From positions 124,001 to 188,000 of the IMG/VR virus record IMGVR_UViG_3300047462_000282: DNA of 64,000 nucleotides; one strand, written 5' to 3'. Each line of letters starts with the position of its first letter. The first letter of the stretch is position 1. The notes under the pieces were generated by a model that worked only from the letters and a program-made list of their open reading frames with translations, was not told the origin of the DNA and did no database searches. Below are positions 62,718-64,000 of the stretch, piece by piece. Made by a program: the position numbers and the translations under genes. This stretch comes from a virus.

Positions 62718-64000
62718 ATGCCAATCTTGAGACCAGGATACGTTAGATGGGATGGAACTAAATACGTTACCGATCCCGACGTACAAATCATAGGACCAAT
62801 CGGACCAGACGGTCCTCCAGGTCCAACAGGTCCCGCAGGTCCCGCAGGTCCAACAGGTCCTAACGGAGGTCCTATCGGTCCAACGGGTCCAACAGGTCCT
62901 ACCGGACCTCAGGGTCCAACAGGTCCCGCAGGTCCACAAGGTCCGACCGGAACTATTGGTTCAACAGGCATTCAAGGAGTTACTGGTCCAACGGGTCCAG
63001 CAGGCGCTACAGGTCCACAAGGTCCAACAGGAACAATAGGTCCAGCAGGCTCTCAGGGAGGCACTGGAGCAACTGGTCCGGGTGGTGCTCCTGCATATAC
63101 GACTACTACATCTAGCTTTACCCAGCCAGCTGCTAATGCTAGCGTTACCGTTTCAGTCGTAACTACTACTTGGGCAGCTGATGGAGAAACTGTCTTTATT
63201 AGCACTGGCGGTTATTACAAAATAACTTCTCATACTGGTAATCAAATTACTGTCACCAATTTAGCAGTTGCGGGCAATGCTTCACCAGGAGCCACAATTA
63301 GCGGTAACGTATTAGTTACTCCTGCTGGCACACCAGGTGTTACTGGTGTAGCAGGTCCAACTGGAACTCCAGGCACTAATGGAACCAATGGTGCTAACGG
63401 AATTAACGGATTACCAGCTGTTACACAACTTGTTGCCGGATATACTCAACCTGCTGTTGGTACTCAAATATCTGTGTCAATTGCAACTGCTACTTGGGTT
63501 GTTGCAGGCGAGAATATATTTGTTGCAAGTGGTGGTTACTATCAAGTAGCGAGTGTTGTCTCTGATATACAACTTCTTGTTACTAATCTTGGTTATAATA
63601 CTAACTCTTCGCCTGGTGTTTTCATTGGTGGTGGTGGCTTAGTTTCTCCAGCAGGCGTTCAAGGTCCAACAGGAGCAGGAGTACAGGGTCCAACAGGTCC
63701 AACTGGTCCTGCTGGCATAACTGGTGCAACAGGTCCTGCAGGCGCAACTGGAAGCATTGGTCCACAAGGTCCAACTGGTCCAACAGGTCCAGCAGGAGCT
63801 ACAGGTCCTACCGGACCTCAGGGTCCAAGTGGAACTATAGGAACTACAGGTCCGACAGGTCCTGCTGGCGCAACTGGACCAACAGGACCTGCTGGTGCAG
63901 CTGGTCCTCAAGGTGTTACGGGAGCTACTGGTCCAACAGGTCCAGCAGGAGCAACCGGACCAACCGGTCCTCAAGGCGCAACCGGTCCAACAGGTCCAGC
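62718..64000 (+). CDS. collagen-like tail fibre protein, 3' end outside window
   Basis: At least 427 residues, open to the window end. After a short head ([17 protein letters not shown]) come Gly-X-Y repeats, mainly GPTGPAG-type, from ~residue 26 to ~120, with one register break (PNGGPIG). Then a globular unit ([20 protein letters not shown] ... [12 protein letters not shown], 63093-63330), a short Gly-rich linker, a second similar unit ([20 protein letters not shown] ... [12 protein letters not shown], 63418-63650), and a second long Gly-X-Y stretch to the end. Collagen-like triple helices form shafts of phage fibres; the repeated units resemble knobs seen in other collagen-like phage and bacterial proteins. 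Gene order suggests an accessory fibre or decoration protein. Confidence 0.88.
   Translation, partial: MPILRPGYVRWDGTKYVTDPDVQIIGPIGPDGPPGPTGPAGPAGPTGPNGGPIGPTGPTGPTGPQGPTGPAGPQGPTGTIGSTGIQGVTGPTGPAGATGPQGPTGTIGPAGSQGGTGATGPGGAPAYTTTTSSFTQPAANASVTVSVVTTTWAADGETVFISTGGYYKITSHTGNQITVTNLAVAGNASPGATISGNVLVTPAGTPGVTGVAGPTGTPGTNGTNGANGINGLPAVTQLVAGYTQPAVGTQISVSIATATWVVAGENIFVASGGYYQVASVVSDIQLLVTNLGYNTNSSPGVFIGGGGLVSPAGVQGPTGAGVQGPTGPTGPAGITGATGPAGATGSIGPQGPTGPTGPAGATGPTGPQGPSGTIGTTGPTGPAGATGPTGPAGAAGPQGVTGATGPTGPAGATGPTGPQGATGPTGP

Noticed and set aside
62800-64000. Short direct repeats (GGTCCAACAGGTCC) that could suggest a CRISPR-like or minisatellite array
   Set aside because: They encode Gly-X-Y collagen repeats in one open frame, with no unique spacers; open frames on the opposite strand here are shadows caused by the lack of stop codons in the repeats.
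1-64000. tRNA genes
   Set aside because: Gaps are short and none showed a cloverleaf or T-loop-like GTTCGA pattern on reading; a covariance search would be needed to exclude them fully.

Overview
This window is part of the genome of a large tailed phage with a contractile tail (myovirus morphology). It is AT-rich and densely packed, with almost every gene on the + strand, and neighbouring genes very often overlap as ATGA or TAATG. The host cannot be named from the sequence. No tRNA, rRNA, CRISPR array or integrase was seen. Gene content (own sigma factor, replicative helicase and loader, class II ribonucleotide reductase, PhoH, methionine aminopeptidase, FtsZ/tubulin-like GTPase, glycosyltransferases) suggests a big virulent phage, possibly of jumbo size; that is an inference from content.

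Region 1 (1-36302) is the tail and baseplate module in classical order: a 5'-truncated tail-completion-like gene, tail sheath, tail tube, a tail-assembly chaperone pair joined by a textbook -1 slippery heptamer (A AAA AAA), tape measure, a baseplate adaptor-like protein, a giant hub-like protein, an OB-fold/beta-helix spike, an unusually hydrophobic tail protein, gp25-like wedge, baseplate J-like wedge, a 2384-residue baseplate/tail protein with two LamG-like regions, and an 1179-residue fibre-like protein with a split dockerin-like calcium motif. A related beta-rich module appears to have spread through the sheath, the J-like wedge and the two large distal proteins.

Region 2 (36316-46083) holds a conserved phage protein (frameshifted), a glycosylation set (GT4-type and two GT2-type glycosyltransferases and an RmlB-like dehydratase), an Fpg/Nei-type DNA glycosylase lacking most zinc-finger cysteines, a membrane-anchored beta-rich protein, a tubulin/FtsZ-like GTPase, an Sm-like protein, a His-rich protein and a GH25 lysozyme with a Pro/Ala linker and amphipathic tail.

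Region 3 (46142-62663) is replication, transcription and nucleotide metabolism: SF2 helicase, an Sm-like protein overlapping a DnaC-like loader, DnaB-like helicase, zinc-ribbon proteins, a sigma-70-family factor, B12-type ribonucleotide reductase, PIN-PhoH ATPase, methionine aminopeptidase, small unknowns and a P-loop kinase-like protein. At the right end (62718-64000) a collagen-like fibre gene starts behind a hairpin that can hide its ribosome binding site and runs off the window.

Selfish endonuclease genes of four or five families (two intact HNH-type, two LAGLIDADG, one GIY-YIG, one further HNH and one EDxHD/Vsr-like) sit in gene junctions. Three of them, and one ordinary phage gene, are broken by a single extra base in a homopolymer tract, a pattern that is either systematic sequencing error, real decay, or slippage-dependent expression.
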